Assembly: GCF_040049195.1 (NCBI RefSeq)
Contig: NZ_JBDZDL010000002.1
Length of the DNA stretch: 64,000 nt
Reading direction: 5' to 3' (one strand)
From: NCEH01 sp040049195
GTDB taxonomy: Bacteria > Pseudomonadota > Alphaproteobacteria > Rhizobiales > Xanthobacteraceae
The notes beneath the pieces were generated by a model that worked only from the letters and a program-made list of their open reading frames with translations, searched no databases and was not told where the DNA came from. The position numbers and the translations under genes were made by a program. The stretch's first letter is position 1. Every line of letters starts with the position of its first letter. Shown one piece after another: positions 18,073 to 26,813 of this stretch.

Positions 18073-18489
18073 ATGTCGGTCCAAATCGACCAGGACTATC
18101 GCCCCCGCGAGGACGAGCCCTTCATGAACGACCGCCAGCGGGAATATTTCCGGCTGAAGTTGTTGAATTGGAAGGAGGACATCCTGCGGGAGGCGCGTGA
18201 AACGCTGCAGCACCTTCAAGACGAGAACCAGAATCACCCCGACCTTGCGGACCGCGCCTCTTCTGAGACGGACCGTTCGATCGAGCTGCGGGCTCGCGAC
18301 CGCCAGCGCAAGCTGATCTCCAAGATCGACGCTGCCCTTGGGCGGATCGAGGACGGGAGCTACGGCTATTGCGAAGACACTGGCGAGCCGATTTCGCTCA
18401 AGCGGCTGGAAGCCCGGCCCATCGCCACATTGTCGGTGGAGGCGCAGGAGCGGCACGAGCGACGTGAGCGCGTGTATCGCGACGATTGA
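18073..18489 (+). CDS. dksA: RNA polymerase-binding transcription factor DksA (one-cysteine type)
   Basis: This 138-residue protein has the long DksA coiled coil with the tip motif DLADRA (57-62), whose two aspartates enter the RNA polymerase secondary channel. The globular domain GSYGYCEDTGEPISLKRLEA follows. Only C100 of the four zinc-binding cysteines is present; the second CxxC pair is replaced by ATLS and later residues. This is the form known from alphaproteobacteria. DksA acts with ppGpp to reset rRNA and amino-acid promoters. The ATG at 18073 matches the family start although the frame is open further upstream. A strong terminator follows. Confidence 0.93.
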   Translation: MSVQIDQDYRPREDEPFMNDRQREYFRLKLLNWKEDILREARETLQHLQDENQNHPDLADRASSETDRSIELRARDRQRKLISKIDAALGRIEDGSYGYCEDTGEPISLKRLEARPIATLSVEAQERHERRERVYRDD

Positions 18490-18548
18490 GCGGTCGGCCG
18501 TGACCGGAGAGATCCAGCTTCTCCGCGACGGCCGATTCCAGACAAAAT

Positions 18549-18578
18549 AAAAGCCGGGCATCGCGCCCGGCTTTTTCT
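18549..18578. terminator. Bidirectional intrinsic terminator between dksA and the fliO-like gene
   Basis: An 11-bp perfect stem (AAAAGCCGGGC at 18549-18559 and GCCCGGCTTTT at 18565-18575) closes on a 5-base loop. T-runs leave the stem in both directions, so it can end dksA transcription on + and the fliO-like transcript on -. Confidence 0.9.
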
Positions 18579-18598
18579 TTGGTCATTCGTTAGGCCGG

Positions 18599-20746
18599 TC
18601 AGCGCTGCCCAGTGCCGCGCCCGAGAAGATTGGCCATCTCCGCCTCCAGGTCCTCGAACGGGTCCTTCTCGGCTTCGGCCTTGGGCTCGGGCTCGGGCGG
18701 GGCCTTTGCCTCGGCGACGGGCGAGGTCAATGCCGGTGCGTCGATAGAGACCATGCTGCCGGAATCCAGCGCGAACGGATTGGCGACTTCGCTTTGGAAC
18801 GCATCCGCCGCAGGCGTCGCCGGGGGTGTCGCGCGGGGCAGTACCCAGCGGCGTGGCGGAGCGGCCGGAGCGGTGGCAGCCGGAGGTGCGACAGCGGGCT
18901 TCGGCGGTTGCGCCTCGCTCTCTGCTGGTCCCACGCTGAGTGTGGGAGCGGGAGCCGGCGCCTTGACTTTCAGGTCTCTCGGATCGACAGGGCGCGCCCG
19001 CACTTCCGGCGCCGGCGCAATCGGCGCGCTGGGCGGGTTGGAAGTGGGAACGTCCATTGTGATGGTGGGCAGATCGGCGGGCTCCACCACACGGGCGGCC
19101 GCGGGGCGGGCCGGCGCTTCCGGCGCGGGCGGCTCCACGACAGGCGCGGGCCGAGTGGGCATCTGTTCCTGCGGGGGCTCGCCGCCTTCGGGACGCGGCT
19201 TGATGTTCGCCGTGCGAAACAGGGCGCCAAGCCCCCGTCGTGCCGGTGGAGCGTCTTCCACAGGCGCGGGCACTGGATCCGCCGGAGCGCCTGCGATTTC
19301 AGCTGCATCCGGGCCGAGCAGATCTTCAAGAGTCAGCGCGGGAATGATCTCGGCGGGTTTTGGTGTCGCCGCGACAACCTCCGGAGCCGCAGGGCGCACG
19401 TTAGGCGGCGCGGCGACCGGCGGGGCCGAGGGACGCTTCGGCGGGGCCTCGGCCAGGCGCGGCTCCTTGCGCTCGGTATCCGCCGGGCGGATGTCCTTTC
19501 CGAGCGTGAAAGTGGTTCCACGGCGCGGCGCGGGCGCTTCGCTCTGGGCGGCAGCGGGAAGCGGAGCCGCGGGAAGGGCGGACGGGGCGGCAGGTGCCTT
19601 GCGTTCGAATACGGAAGGCGCCACGGGCGGCGCGACCGGTGATGTAGGCGCGGGCATTATTTCGGGCGCGATCGCCTCGCGCTCTGGCCGCACCTCGTTC
19701 TCGGCGACCAGATCGGGCATCTTGCTGTCTTCAGCAGCGACAGGCGCCTGCGACCCGACGCTGACCTGGGGGGCAACGCTGGTTTCCGGGGCAAACTTCA
19801 CTTCCGGCGCCTTCACGTCCGGTGCGGCTGCGATTTCAGGGGCCGGAGCGGGAGGTGTTGCCGGTGCGGCTGGCGCGGGTGCGGCTTGAACCGTTCGCGC
19901 CGAATTAGCACTCGGCTCATGCCGTGGCGGCCGTGCGAAGGAAGAGCGCGGGGTGTCGGCGCGACGCGGGGCATCGATTGCGGGAACGGCCACGTCCGCG
20001 GTGCGGCGTGCGGGGATGGGGCGGCGGATTTCCGGCGGTGAAGCGGGAACATCCAGTGCGAGGGGAGCGGCGGGGGCAGAAGCCGGCTCGCGCGCAACCG
20101 AAATTGCTGACGGCGCAGCCTCCTCCTGCTTGGCCAAGGCCGGCTCGGGAATGGCGGGGTCGACTGGCGCAGGCTCTGCCGGCGGCTTCGCGGCGATTGG
20201 CGCACCCAGCGGCCGACGCGGCGCCTGGCCATCACGCGCGTAGATGGATTCACGTGGGGGGCTCGCTTCACGAGGCGGCAAGGCTTCACGGGGGGGCAGG
20301 GTTTCACGGGGCGGCAGGGCTTCGCGGCTGTCGCGGGGTGCGAGGGTCTCACGCGCCTCGCGGGCCATAAGCGACTCCCGCGGCTCGCGCGGCGGCAGTG
20401 CCTGGGCGGCCTCACGTCCGATGGCCGGTTCGCGCGGCACCGCCGGCTCGCGTGCCGGAGCGCGAGAGATCGCAGGTTCCACAACGATATCGGTGGACCC
20501 GCCGACCAGGAGCAGGTGCTCGACTTCGTCGCGCCGCACCAGCACCAAGCGTCGGCGGGGATCTATGGTGACGCTGTCGAGGACCGCGAGGCGCGCCTGA
20601 CGGGAGCGCACCGTGCCGCTCCTGCCATCGCGCCCGAGGCGCCGGACAATAAACACGGTCAAGCCCAGCAGCACGCCGATCACCAGCAGGGCGATGGCCA
20701 AGCGCACGGGCAGATCGAGTTGCGCCCCAAACAAATTCTGCAACAT
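18599..20746 (-). CDS. FliO-like protein with very long proline/alanine-rich C-terminal tail
   Basis: This is a 715-residue protein. Its N-terminal ~95 residues form a FliO/MopB-type unit: a membrane helix at about 12-34, then a small beta domain (ARLAVLDSVTIDPRRRLVLV, then EHLLLVGG). FliO helps assemble the FliP/Q/R export gate of flagella. The remaining ~620 residues are low-complexity, rich in Pro, Ala, Glu and Arg, with a hexapeptide LPPREA-type repeat region near residues 137-167. The final 35 residues are acidic and end in a helix containing FEDLEAEMANLLGRG. No other flagellar gene is near, so the annotation rests on the N-terminus. The start ATG at 20746 was chosen by the position of the conserved helix. 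Confidence 0.7.
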   Translation of the reverse strand: MLQNLFGAQLDLPVRLAIALLVIGVLLGLTVFIVRRLGRDGRSGTVRSRQARLAVLDSVTIDPRRRLVLVRRDEVEHLLLVGGSTDIVVEPAISRAPAREPAVPREPAIGREAAQALPPREPRESLMAREARETLAPRDSREALPPRETLPPREALPPREASPPRESIYARDGQAPRRPLGAPIAAKPPAEPAPVDPAIPEPALAKQEEAAPSAISVAREPASAPAAPLALDVPASPPEIRRPIPARRTADVAVPAIDAPRRADTPRSSFARPPRHEPSANSARTVQAAPAPAAPATPPAPAPEIAAAPDVKAPEVKFAPETSVAPQVSVGSQAPVAAEDSKMPDLVAENEVRPEREAIAPEIMPAPTSPVAPPVAPSVFERKAPAAPSALPAAPLPAAAQSEAPAPRRGTTFTLGKDIRPADTERKEPRLAEAPPKRPSAPPVAAPPNVRPAAPEVVAATPKPAEIIPALTLEDLLGPDAAEIAGAPADPVPAPVEDAPPARRGLGALFRTANIKPRPEGGEPPQEQMPTRPAPVVEPPAPEAPARPAAARVVEPADLPTITMDVPTSNPPSAPIAPAPEVRARPVDPRDLKVKAPAPAPTLSVGPAESEAQPPKPAVAPPAATAPAAPPRRWVLPRATPPATPAADAFQSEVANPFALDSGSMVSIDAPALTSPVAEAKAPPEPEPKAEAEKDPFEDLEAEMANLLGRGTGQR
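20247..20336 (-). repeat. Five tandem 18-bp units encoding PPRE-type hexapeptides
   Basis: Imperfect 18-bp units begin at 20247, 20265, 20283, 20301 and 20319. The middle three differ at only a few positions (for example GCTTCACGGGGGGGCAGG). They lie in frame inside the fliO-like gene and encode repeats of Leu-Pro-Pro-Arg-Glu-Ala type. Flanking sequence shows more decayed copies. Confidence 0.85.
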
Positions 20747-20862
20747 CGTGTGTCCTCTTCGCTGCCCGTGCGATGTACCACGTCCCCGGCCTCCGCGCTC
20801 CTCGGCGAGCGGCCGGGCGCAGGAGCGCGCGCACGGTACAACATCAACTGGCGAACCAAGAA

Positions 20863-20890
20863 ATTGTTGACGATCATGGCATGATTTCAA
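20863..20890 (-). promoter_or_regulatory. Possible promoter of the fliO-like gene
   Basis: On the minus strand TTGAAA (20890-20885) is followed after 16 bases by AACAAT (20868-20863). This gives a leader of about 110 bases to the ATG at 20746. The match is moderate. The CtrA-like box lies just upstream of the -35. Confidence 0.35.
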
Positions 20891-20898
20891 CCAATGCC

Positions 20899-20913
20899 GT
20901 AACTTTGCGTTAA
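20899..20913. promoter_or_regulatory. CtrA-like binding box
   Basis: GTAACTTTGCGTTAA reads as TTAA-N7-TTAC on the minus strand, one mismatch from the CtrA core TTAA-N7-TTAA. It lies in the 233-base region between the divergent fliO-like and cckA genes. A GANTC methylation site (GATTC, 20922-20926) is nine bases away. Confidence 0.5.
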
Positions 20914-20979
20914 TTTTCGCGGATTCGGAGCAGGTATGGCCGCGAAGAGCGTATCTGCGTGCATCGGAAGGACGTCTTC

Positions 20980-23538
20980 ATGAGCACCGACGCGGGCGAT
21001 GCGCGCTCGGGTTTGTCGAGCGGCGTGTTCAGCCGCAGATCGTCCGGACGTGAGCGGCTGGTGGTCGGTGGGGCGGCATTCGCCGGTGGCCTCGTTGTTG
21101 CCGTTCTGCAGGGCAGCACGGGCGGCAGCGTCACGGCAGTCCTTGCGGGACTCGCGGCGGTCGGCATCTTCACCGTCGTCAGCGCGACCATGCGGGTGTG
21201 GAGCGGCACCGACAAGCGAAGCGACGAATTGGTGCAGGCGCTGCTCGCCAATATGAGCGACGCGGCGATTGTCGTTGAGGCCGGCGAACGCGTGCTGGCC
21301 GCCAACACGGCCTATCTCAATCTGAGCCGCAGCGCGGCCGGCCAGGTGCCGACGCCGGATCGCTTCCTCGGGCGCATTCCCGGCGGGCAGGCCATGGTCG
21401 GGCTGCTGCTGCGAAGCGCCGCCGACGGTGTCCGGGGAATGCAAACCTTTCCCTTTGATGCCAATCCTGCGGGTCGGCGCCTGGTGGTGTCTGTGCAACC
21501 GCTGGCCGGCGCCCGCCGCGCCCTGTGGGTGCTGCATCTGGCGGGGGAGAGCATTCCCTCAACACCCGCTGCAGCGCTGGAGGCAAGCGCGGGCCTCGCG
21601 CGCTCCCGCGCGGCGCCGGTGATTGAACAGGTGCCTGCGCCGGACGGCGTCACCGCCCTTGCTGAAATCTGGGAAAAAGCACCGGTGGGCATGGTGCTGC
21701 TTTCCGCATCCGGTGGGCGCCTGGCGAACGCCACCTTGGCCCGCTGGCTGGGATACGGGCTCGCCGAGCTTGGCAGCGGCACATTGCCCTTCGCCGAACT
21801 CGTTGCCCCCCAAAGCGCGGCCATCGCCAGGGCGGTGTTGGAACGTGGCCAGTCCGGACCGCGCGGCATCGACGTGGATTTCGTGCGCCAGGACGGCTCG
21901 ATCGCGTCCGGCCGCGTCTGGATTGGGGGGCACGCCGGGTCGGATTGCATCGCGGTGGTGATCCCGCGCGGCGACGCGGTGGCGCTGTCGACCACGGACC
22001 GGCCGGCCGCGTCCTCTGCGGCCCGCATGTCCACGGTCGCGGACGGCTCGTTCTTCGCCCGTTCGCCGCTCGCCATGGCCAATGTGGATGGGGCAGGGGC
22101 GGTGCGTGAGGCAAACGGCAGCTTCTCCCGCCTGTTCGCCGGCAGCGACCGCCCGCTCGCGGGAGCCAAGCTGGTGCAACTCGTGGCCGAACGCGACGTC
22201 CCGGCGGTGGAAAACCTCGTTCGGGAGACGCTGACCGGCCAGGAGGGAGGTGCCCCGGTGGAGGTCGGCATTGCCGGTCAGGCGGGGCGCTCGGCGCGCC
22301 TCTATGCGGCGGATCTTGGACCGGGCGGCGCCGGCGCGGCGATCTATGCGGTGGACACCACCGCCCAGCGTGCCCTCGAGGCGCAGTTCGCCCAATCGCA
22401 GAAGATGCAGGCCATCGGGCAACTCGCCGGCGGGGTGGCGCACGATTTCAACAATGTCCTGACCGCGATCCTGGGCTATTGCGACCTGCTGCTCGCCAAC
22501 CACCGACCGAGCGATCCGTCCTTTCCCGACATCATGCAGATCAAGCAGAACGCCAATCGCGCGGCGGGGCTGGTGCGCCAGCTCCTCGCCTTTTCGCGCC
22601 GGCAGACGCTGCGCCCGCAGGTGATCCAGCTCACCGATGTCATTTCCGATCTTTCCATGCTGCTGCGCCGCCTGATGGGCGAGAGCATCTCGTTGCAGGT
22701 GGAGCACGGGCGCGAGCTTTGGCCGATTCTCGTGGATGTGAATCAGTTCGAGCAGGTGATCGTGAATCTCGCGGTCAATGCGCGCGACGCCATGCCCTCG
22801 GGCGGCGTCGTGACCCTGCGCACGCTCAATGTTCCCGCCGCGGCCTGCGCGGCCTATGGCGACGCCAGCAGCCTTACCCCCGCCGATTATGTGCTGGTCG
22901 AGGTGGGTGACACCGGCACCGGAATGCCCGCGGACATATTGGAGAAAATTTTCGAGCCGTTCTTCTCCACCAAGGACGTGGGGAAGGGCACCGGCCTTGG
23001 GCTCTCCACGGTCTATGGCATCGTCAAGCAGACCGGCGGAAGCGTGCTCGCCACCAGCGAACTCGGCAAGGGCAGCCTGTTTCGTGTGTTCCTGCCACGC
23101 CATGAAGGTGCGGCGGAAGAGGTGCAGGCCCGGCCGATCGAGCCGGAAGCCAAGGTGCCCGATCTCACCGGCCAGGCATCGGTGCTGCTGGTGGAGGATG
23201 AGGACGCCGTGCGCGCCTTCGCCTCGCGCGCGCTCAGTGCCCGCGGCTACCGCGTGGTCGCGGCGGCGAACGGCGCCGAAGCCCTGGAGGCGATCGACCA
23301 GCCGGGTGCCAGCTTCGACGTGGTGGTGTCCGACGTGGTGATGCCCGAGATGGACGGGCCGAGCCTGCTGCGCGAGCTGCGTCGCCGCGATCCGAAGCTG
23401 AAGATCATTTTCATCTCCGGCTATGCGGAAGAGGCGTTCGCCAAGAATCTCCCCGAGGGGGAGCGTTTTGCCTTCTTGCCAAAGCCTTTCTCCCTGAAAC
23501 AGCTGGTCGCCGCCGTGAAGGAGGCGACCCGGCCCTAA
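20980..23538 (+). CDS. cckA: Cell-cycle hybrid histidine kinase CckA
   Basis: This 852-residue protein has two membrane helices near residues 28-66, then two or three PAS-like sensor regions. HisKA follows with H488 in LAGGVAHDFNNVLTAILGYCDLLL-type sequence, the CckA signature, then HATPase (GKGTGLGLSTVYG). A receiver has phospho-acceptor D785 in VSDVVMPEMDG. In alphaproteobacteria CckA phosphorylates ChpT, which feeds CtrA and CpdR, so it controls the cell cycle and motility. The ATG at 20980 is preceded by a good ribosome-binding site (GGAAGGA, 20966-20972). It diverges from the fliO-like gene, and a CtrA-like box lies between. Confidence 0.92.
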   Translation: MSTDAGDARSGLSSGVFSRRSSGRERLVVGGAAFAGGLVVAVLQGSTGGSVTAVLAGLAAVGIFTVVSATMRVWSGTDKRSDELVQALLANMSDAAIVVEAGERVLAANTAYLNLSRSAAGQVPTPDRFLGRIPGGQAMVGLLLRSAADGVRGMQTFPFDANPAGRRLVVSVQPLAGARRALWVLHLAGESIPSTPAAALEASAGLARSRAAPVIEQVPAPDGVTALAEIWEKAPVGMVLLSASGGRLANATLARWLGYGLAELGSGTLPFAELVAPQSAAIARAVLERGQSGPRGIDVDFVRQDGSIASGRVWIGGHAGSDCIAVVIPRGDAVALSTTDRPAASSAARMSTVADGSFFARSPLAMANVDGAGAVREANGSFSRLFAGSDRPLAGAKLVQLVAERDVPAVENLVRETLTGQEGGAPVEVGIAGQAGRSARLYAADLGPGGAGAAIYAVDTTAQRALEAQFAQSQKMQAIGQLAGGVAHDFNNVLTAILGYCDLLLANHRPSDPSFPDIMQIKQNANRAAGLVRQLLAFSRRQTLRPQVIQLTDVISDLSMLLRRLMGESISLQVEHGRELWPILVDVNQFEQVIVNLAVNARDAMPSGGVVTLRTLNVPAAACAAYGDASSLTPADYVLVEVGDTGTGMPADILEKIFEPFFSTKDVGKGTGLGLSTVYGIVKQTGGSVLATSELGKGSLFRVFLPRHEGAAEEVQARPIEPEAKVPDLTGQASVLLVEDEDAVRAFASRALSARGYRVVAAANGAEALEAIDQPGASFDVVVSDVVMPEMDGPSLLRELRRRDPKLKIIFISGYAEEAFAKNLPEGERFAFLPKPFSLKQLVAAVKEATRP

Positions 23539-23993
23539 CGGCACGCGGGCGTTTGAAAGGCTTTTTCCCCTGTCAAACTGTCGCAGCCTCACCTGAGCAG
23601 TGGAAAGCTCACAGATGTGTGCTGCGCTGCGTCAGGCCGATTGACGCGGCGGTACTGCACTGCAAACAGGCATCGGGACGGATATCGACACATGGGCGCG
23701 CGGAGATCTGCTGAAAGATCGGCGGCGCGGCGCATTTTCCTGCCGCCGCAACGGCCCTGGAGCGTTGCGGTGAAAATCGGCGACATACAAAAATTCGTGT
23801 GGCTTTTGCGGGATATGGGCGATGTCGTTCCGGCAGGTCGGTGAGTTTGGATGGTTCTACACGCGTCAAAGGCAAGGTCGCACTTGCCACCCATCTGGCG
23901 CTGCGATAAGCCTCGCTCGTTTCGAACTCCTCCAACCGAGGCCGGCGCGGTAACGCTTCAAGCGGATCGCCCATGCGCCCCAAGGTGCGGATC
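23539..23993. other. 455-base gap between cckA and nuoA, no recognised gene
   Basis: No reading frame here looks coding. Two adjacent hairpins can be drawn: CGGCGGC/GCCGCCG at 23720-23748 and GCAACG/CGTTGC at 23748-23768. The nuo promoter must lie here or in the leader, but I cannot assign it confidently. There is no tRNA-like fold. Confidence 0.6.
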
Positions 23994-24359
23994 ATGAACC
24001 TGCTGCTCCAGGATTATCTCCCGGTCGTCATCTTCATAGGCGTGTCGGTGGTGATCGGCCTCGCCTTGCTGGTGTCGCCCTTCATCGTGGCCTACAGCAG
24101 CCCGGATCCGGAGAAGCTTTCAGCCTACGAATGCGGCTTCAATGCGTTCGACGATGCCCGCATGACCTTCGACGTGCGGTTCTATCTCGTCTCCATCCTC
24201 TTCATCATCTTCGATCTGGAAGTGGCCTTCCTGTTCCCCTGGGCGATTTCGTTCGGCGGCCTCGGTGATCTCGGCTTCTGGTCCATGATGCTCTTCCTCG
24301 GCGTACTGACCGTCGGGTTCATCTACGAATGGCGCAAGGGAGCACTCGAATGGGATTGA
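23994..24359 (+). CDS. nuoA: NADH-quinone oxidoreductase subunit A
   Basis: This 121-residue membrane subunit of complex I (ND3 homologue) has three membrane helices and the conserved loop SAYECGFNAFDDAR, whose cysteine becomes exposed during the active/deactive change in mitochondrial complex I. The ATG at 23994 was chosen over one at 23973 because AAGGTG lies six bases upstream and MNLLLQDYLPV is the family start. It is the first gene of the nuo operon, and its last ten bases overlap nuoB. Confidence 0.96.
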   Translation: MNLLLQDYLPVVIFIGVSVVIGLALLVSPFIVAYSSPDPEKLSAYECGFNAFDDARMTFDVRFYLVSILFIIFDLEVAFLFPWAISFGGLGDLGFWSMMLFLGVLTVGFIYEWRKGALEWD

Positions 24360-24934
24360 CCCCTTCTGCGACGAAGCCGCTGGTGGCGCAGGCGCCGCGC
24401 GGCCTTGTCGATCCGAATACCGGCCGGCCCGTCGGCGCGGATGATCCCTTTTTCCAGGAGATCAATTCGGAGCTGGCCGACCGCGGTTTCCTGATGACCA
24501 ATGTCGACGATCTCATCACCTGGGCGCGCACCGGCTCGCTCATGTGGATGACCTTCGGCCTTGCCTGCTGCGCCGTGGAGATGATGCAGGTTTCCATGCC
24601 GCGCTATGACGTGGAGCGTTTCGGCTTCGCGCCGCGCGCCTCGCCGCGGCAGTCGGATGTGATGATCGTCGCCGGCACGCTGACCAACAAGATGGCGCCT
24701 GCTCTGCGCAAGGTCTACGACCAGATGCCGGAGCCGCGTTACGTGATCTCCATGGGCAGCTGCGCCAATGGTGGGGGCTATTATCACTATTCTTATGCGG
24801 TAGTGCGCGGCTGCGACCGGATCGTGCCCGTGGACATCTATGTCCCCGGCTGCCCGCCGACCGCCGAAGCACTGCTCTATGGCGTTCTTCTTCTGCAAAA
24901 GAAGATTCGCCGCATCGGAACCATCGAACGCTGA
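24350..24934 (+). CDS. nuoB: NADH-quinone oxidoreductase subunit B
   Basis: This 194-residue protein (PSST homologue) ligates the terminal 4Fe-4S cluster N2 that reduces quinone. The four ligands are visible: adjacent C73 and C74 in ACCAVEMM, C138 in GSCANGGG and C168 in PGCPP. The start ATG lies within the end of nuoA behind AAGGGAG, so translation is probably coupled. The N-terminal 35 residues are variable. Confidence 0.97.
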   Translation: MGLTPSATKPLVAQAPRGLVDPNTGRPVGADDPFFQEINSELADRGFLMTNVDDLITWARTGSLMWMTFGLACCAVEMMQVSMPRYDVERFGFAPRASPRQSDVMIVAGTLTNKMAPALRKVYDQMPEPRYVISMGSCANGGGYYHYSYAVVRGCDRIVPVDIYVPGCPPTAEALLYGVLLLQKKIRRIGTIER

Positions 24935-24966
24935 ATCGCTGCACGCACGGCGACGGGAAGAGGCAG

Positions 24967-25593
24967 ATGGACGAGACCTTGAAGGACCTCGCGGCTCATG
25001 TATCGGGCGCGCTCGGCGCAGCGGTCCGCGCGACGCACATCGCGTTCGGCGAACTGACCCTTGAAGTGGAGGGAGCGCAGATCGTGAAAGTCGCGACTTT
25101 CCTGCGCGACGATCCGACCTGCCTGTTCCACTGCATCGTGGATGTGTGCGGTGTGGATTACCCCGCACGCGAGTTGCGATTTGAGGTCGTGTACCACCTG
25201 CTGTCGCTGAAGCATAACATGCGCATCCGCCTGAAGGTGCAGACCGACGAGGCGACTCCGGTTCCTTCTATCTGCAGCGTTTTCCCCGGCGCCAACTGGT
25301 TCGAGCGGGAAGCCTACGACATGTATGGCATCCTGTTCACAGGCCATCCCGAGCTGCGCCGGCTGCTGACCGATTACGGTTTTGACGGCTATCCCCTGCG
25401 CAAGGACTTCCCGCTCTCCGGCTTCGTCGAGGTGCGCTATGACGATGAAGCCAAGCGGGTGATCTACGAGCCGGTTCGCCTGCCGCAGGAATTCCGCAAC
25501 TTCGATTTCCTCTCCCCCTGGGAAGGCGTCGAATATGTGCTGCCCGGCGACGAAAAGGCTGCCTCGCAGCCCGGCGCTCCGAAGGCGAGCTGA
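24967..25593 (+). CDS. nuoC: NADH-quinone oxidoreductase subunit C
   Basis: This 208-residue hydrophilic subunit (30-kDa subunit homologue) of the connecting module lies next to NuoD. The family signature is ANWFEREAYDMYGILFTGHP, followed by LRRLLTDYGFDGYPLRKDFP. It carries no cofactor. It is separate from nuoD here, unlike the fused NuoCD of enterobacteria. AGAGG precedes the ATG, and the gene sits 32 bases after nuoB. Confidence 0.97.
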   Translation: MDETLKDLAAHVSGALGAAVRATHIAFGELTLEVEGAQIVKVATFLRDDPTCLFHCIVDVCGVDYPARELRFEVVYHLLSLKHNMRIRLKVQTDEATPVPSICSVFPGANWFEREAYDMYGILFTGHPELRRLLTDYGFDGYPLRKDFPLSGFVEVRYDDEAKRVIYEPVRLPQEFRNFDFLSPWEGVEYVLPGDEKAASQPGAPKAS

Positions 25594-25604
25594 AGGAGCC
25601 CCCC

Positions 25605-26813
25605 ATGGCCCATACTCTTGACTCGCCCCGCCCCGGGACACCGGTTCGCAATTTCCAGATCAATTTCGGCCCGCAGCATCCGGCGGCCCACGGCGTGCTG
25701 CGCCTGGTGCTCGAGCTGAATGGTGAGGTCGTGGAGCGCGTCGATCCGCATATCGGCCTGTTGCACCGGGGCACCGAAAAGCTGATCGAAGCCAAGACCT
25801 ATCTCCAGGCCGTGCCCTATTTCGATCGGCTCGACTATTGTGCGCCGATGAACCAGGAGCACGCTTATTGCCTGGCGGTGGAGAAGCTCCTCGGGATCGA
25901 GGTTCCGATCCGCGGTCAGTTGATCCGCGTGCTCTATTCCGAAATCGGCCGCCTGCTCTCGCATATCCTGAACGTCACGACCTTCGCGATGGACGTGGGC
26001 GCGCTCACCCCGCCGCTGTGGGGCTTTGAGCAGCGCGAAAAGCTCATGATGTTCTATGAGCGCGCCTCCGGCAGCCGCATGCATGCGGCGTATTTCCGGC
26101 CGGGTGGGGTTCATCAGGACCTGCCGACCAAGCTGGTGGAAGATATTGGCGCCTTCTGCGATCCGTGCCTGCAAACGCTCGCCGACCTCGATGCCCTGGT
26201 TACCGGCAACCGCATCTTCAAGCAGCGCACCGTCGATATCGGCGTGGTCACGCTGGAAGAGGCGCAGGCCTGGGGCTTTTCCGGCGTGATGGTGCGTGGC
26301 TCGGGCGCTGCTTGGGACCTGCGCCGGGCGCAGCCTTATGAATGCTATTCCGAGCTGGATTTCGACATCCCCGTCGGCAAGCACGGCGATTGCTATGATC
26401 GCTATGTGGTCCGCATGGAAGAGATGCGGCAGTCCATTAAGATCATGAAGCAGTGCGTGCAGCGCCTGCTGAAGGAGCCGGGTCCCGTCGCCACGGTGGA
26501 CAACAAGGTGGTGCCCCCGAAGCGGGGCGAGATGAAGCGCTCGATGGAAGCGCTGATCCACCACTTCAAGCTCTATACCGAAGGCTATCACGTGACGGCC
26601 GGTGACGTGTACGCGGCGGTGGAAGCGCCCAAGGGCGAGTTCGGCGTCTATCTGGTCGCCGATGGCACCAATAAGCCTTATCGTTGCAAGATCCGCGCCC
26701 CCGGTTTCGCACATCTTCAGGCGATGGATTTCCTGTGCCGCGGCTACATGCTGGCGGACGTTTCCGCGATCCTCGGCTCCCTTGACATCGTGTTCGGGGA
26801 GGTGGACCGGTGA
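25605..26813 (+). CDS. nuoD: NADH-quinone oxidoreductase subunit D
   Basis: This 402-residue 49-kDa subunit homologue lines the quinone pocket with NuoB. It has the N-terminal FGPQHPAAHGVLRL loop with the quinone-contacting histidine, and a C-terminal DIVFGEVDR typical of the family. The cysteine ligands of the related hydrogenases are absent, as expected. The ribosome-binding site AAGGAG precedes the ATG. Its stop overlaps the GTG start of a small secreted-protein gene. Confidence 0.97.
   Translation: MAHTLDSPRPGTPVRNFQINFGPQHPAAHGVLRLVLELNGEVVERVDPHIGLLHRGTEKLIEAKTYLQAVPYFDRLDYCAPMNQEHAYCLAVEKLLGIEVPIRGQLIRVLYSEIGRLLSHILNVTTFAMDVGALTPPLWGFEQREKLMMFYERASGSRMHAAYFRPGGVHQDLPTKLVEDIGAFCDPCLQTLADLDALVTGNRIFKQRTVDIGVVTLEEAQAWGFSGVMVRGSGAAWDLRRAQPYECYSELDFDIPVGKHGDCYDRYVVRMEEMRQSIKIMKQCVQRLLKEPGPVATVDNKVVPPKRGEMKRSMEALIHHFKLYTEGYHVTAGDVYAAVEAPKGEFGVYLVADGTNKPYRCKIRAPGFAHLQAMDFLCRGYMLADVSAILGSLDIVFGEVDR

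Noticed and set aside
18190..18215. GTGAAAC near 18197 as a second parS site
   Set aside because: Only one half of the palindrome matches.
20244..20340. Tandem repeat considered as a CRISPR array
   Set aside because: The 18-bp units are directly adjacent without spacers and code in frame for a Pro-rich peptide.
23915..23945. T-arm-like sequence (TTTCGAACTCC) considered as part of a tRNA
   Set aside because: No acceptor, D-arm or anticodon stem can be built around it.
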